Shown: positions 14,035 through 15,219 of the stretch, one piece after another | Numbering within the stretch: the stretch's first letter is position 1 | Layout: each line of letters begins with the position of its first letter | Translations under genes and position numbers: made by a program | NCBI GenBank assembly: GCA_036005125.1 | Contig: DASYQV010000278.1 | Span: 1-15,219, forward strand | DNA: 15,219 bases | Direction: 5' to 3' | Origin: DASYQV01 sp036005125 | Lineage (GTDB): Bacteria > Acidobacteriota > Vicinamibacteria > Vicinamibacterales > UBA2999 | The notes under the pieces: generated by a model | Told to the model about the DNA's origin: nothing | Databases searched by the model: none | The model's input: only the letters and a program-made list of their open reading frames with translations

Positions 14035-14060
14035 CCCGCCGTTGCTGGTGCCCCGGCGGG
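14035..14060 (+). terminator. Weak hairpin after the oxygenase gene
   Basis: CCCGCCG (14035-14041) pairs with CGGCGGG (14054-14060) across a 12-base loop. A pyrimidine run (TCCTCTTCCTGTCC) follows, not a true T-tract. It begins 20 bases after the stop. Confidence 0.35.
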
Positions 14061-14205
14061 TCCTCTTCCTGTCCAATCCTCCTGCTCCTCACCTCGCCGA
14101 AGATCGCGCGCCATCAATCAATCGATGTAGGATCCCGAGTCAGTGCGGGCAGGTGTGCGATCCGAGCCACGCGCGCGTCGAATCGTCAGTTGCGGAGGGG
14201 AACCG

Positions 14206-15207
14206 ATGTCTTCGAGGTTGAACGCCTGGAGATGCGGGTGCCGAGCGATGCCGTTCGGCATCCTGAGTGGGGGCTGCGCGCTCGGCGTGGCCATGCTCGT
14301 CGTGTCGTTCTCACCCATTGTCTATGCCCAGATTCGGACGGCGCGAGAAGGGGTCTACAGCGACGCGCAGGCGACCCGCGGCCAGGGGATTTACAAGGAG
14401 CGGTGCTCCCCGTGCCATGGCGACACGTTGGGAGGAGGCCTGGCCCCTCCGCTGACGGGCGACGACTTCATGCGGAACTGGGGCACTCAACCCCTGGCGG
14501 ACCTTGCGAACAAGATCCGGAACACGATGCCCGCGGACAAGCCCGGGACGCTGACCGCGCAGCAGTCCACTGACCTCGTGGCCTACCTGCTTCGGGCCGG
14601 CAAGTTTCCGGCGGGACGAGCCGAGCTGAGCGCAGACGAGGCCGCGCTGAAACAGATCGCATTCCTCGCGGCGCCCCCGGCCGGCTCGACGCCGCAGACC
14701 GCGCGTACCGCGCCGCAAGGGCCGTCGTTTCCACCGTCGGCGAACCTGGCCCAGTTGATGCGCGGCATGCTCTTTCCGACGTCGAACTTGATCTTCAACG
14801 TCCAGACCAACGATCCGAGCACCCGCAAGAAGGCGGATTTGCAGTCCGGGACATCCGGCTTTTCGTGGGTCGATTGGGGCGCCGATATCTATTCGCCGTG
14901 GGAGCTCGTCGACTACGCCGCGATGGCGATCGCGGAAGCCGCACCCCGCCTGCTGACGCCAGGACGCCGATGTGAGAACGGCAAGCCCGTCCCCGTCGAT
15001 CAACCTGACTGGGTGAAGTTCACGCTGGAGATGATGGAAGCCGGGAAGGCCGCCTACAAGGCATCGCAATCGAGGAGCCAGGAAGTCGTCAGCGAGGCCA
15101 CGAATCAGCTCTCCGAATCGTGCCTGAACTGCCACGTGGTCTACCGCGACAAGCCGGGCGGAACGCCGGCGGATCCATCCAACAAGGCGGCCCGGTGTGT
15201 GAAATAG
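14206..15207 (+). CDS. Exported di-heme cytochrome c (class I plus cytochrome c'-like C-terminus)
   Basis: 333 residues from the ATG at 14206. GGAGGGG five bases upstream fixes this start over the open frame from 14143. The signal peptide covers residues 1-41: basic start, hydrophobic GILSGGCALGVAMLVVSF, likely cleavage after VYA. Heme 1 is CSPCH at 67-71, within a class I cytochrome c domain (QATRGQGIYKERCSPCHG). The likely axial methionine is in IRNTMPADKPG. TDLVAYLLRAGKFPAG is typical of cytochromes that partner PQQ-dependent dehydrogenases. An Ala/Pro-rich linker follows (about 165-185). The C-terminal part, about 190-333, ends with heme 2 CLNCH (306-310) in SCLNCHVVYRDKP, like class II cytochromes c'. 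It probably shuttles electrons in the periplasm. A partner dehydrogenase is not in the window. Confidence 0.88.
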   Translation: MSSRLNAWRCGCRAMPFGILSGGCALGVAMLVVSFSPIVYAQIRTAREGVYSDAQATRGQGIYKERCSPCHGDTLGGGLAPPLTGDDFMRNWGTQPLADLANKIRNTMPADKPGTLTAQQSTDLVAYLLRAGKFPAGRAELSADEAALKQIAFLAAPPAGSTPQTARTAPQGPSFPPSANLAQLMRGMLFPTSNLIFNVQTNDPSTRKKADLQSGTSGFSWVDWGADIYSPWELVDYAAMAIAEAAPRLLTPGRRCENGKPVPVDQPDWVKFTLEMMEAGKAAYKASQSRSQEVVSEATNQLSESCLNCHVVYRDKPGGTPADPSNKAARCVK

Positions 15208-15219
15208 GCCTCAGGGATC

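Overview
This is a high-GC bacterial window (15.2 kb) of mostly long, closely packed genes. GC-rich palindromic repeats sit at the junctions between gene blocks. The repeats carry a motif of the type GTAGGCCGGATCTTTAGATCCGGCC-like hairpins, and the window also holds a complete protocatechuate branch, a LigD-type ligase and a PQQ-dehydrogenase-style cytochrome. I infer a soil or environmental chromosome, most likely Acidobacteriota (Vicinamibacteria-like). That placement comes from general familiarity with such repeats and from composition. No marker gene in the window proves it.

Layout. (1) 177-2972, plus strand: a 931-residue orphan protein with a beta-rich N-terminal half, a Gly/Ala-rich hydrophobic segment and a probable beta-propeller at the C-terminus. 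(2) 3030-7033, minus strand: pcaH-pcaG-pcaB-pcaD-pcaC. Together these carry protocatechuate to 3-oxoadipate: ring cleavage by PcaGH, cycloisomerisation by PcaB, decarboxylation by PcaC and enol-lactone hydrolysis by PcaD. The regulator (PcaQ/PcaR/PcaU type), transporter and the last two steps (pcaIJ, pcaF) are not in the window. A cluster of strong hairpins interrupts the operon between pcaB and pcaD. (3) 7170-11213, minus strand: a 1347-residue mosaic protein. It has a LamG-like N-terminus, an Ala/Pro linker, long Gly-X-Y and GGX tracts, two IPT/TIG domains, a predicted papain-fold domain with a Cys-His-Asp triad, and a beta-rich tail. It has no Sec signal peptide. (4) 11615-12643, minus strand: a stand-alone LigD-type ATP-dependent DNA ligase. 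(5) 12732-14015 and 14206-15207, plus strand: a TauD/SyrP/clavaminate-synthase-like Fe(II)/2-oxoglutarate oxygenase and a periplasmic di-heme cytochrome c.

The most distinctive non-coding signal is one repeat family with an inverted-pair architecture and compensatory stem changes. It has full copies at 2951-3021 and 11256-11337 and a partial copy at 7079-7159. These copies separate the orphan gene, the pca operon, the mosaic gene and the ligase gene from one another. A second repeat family lies at 4270-4403. Repeat DNA supplies the last codons and stop of both the orphan gene and pcaB. It also creates spurious upstream extensions of pcaD and pcaH, whose real starts lie further in. The strongest candidate for something undescribed is the mosaic protein at 7170-11213, together with the structured repeat in its probable 5' leader.
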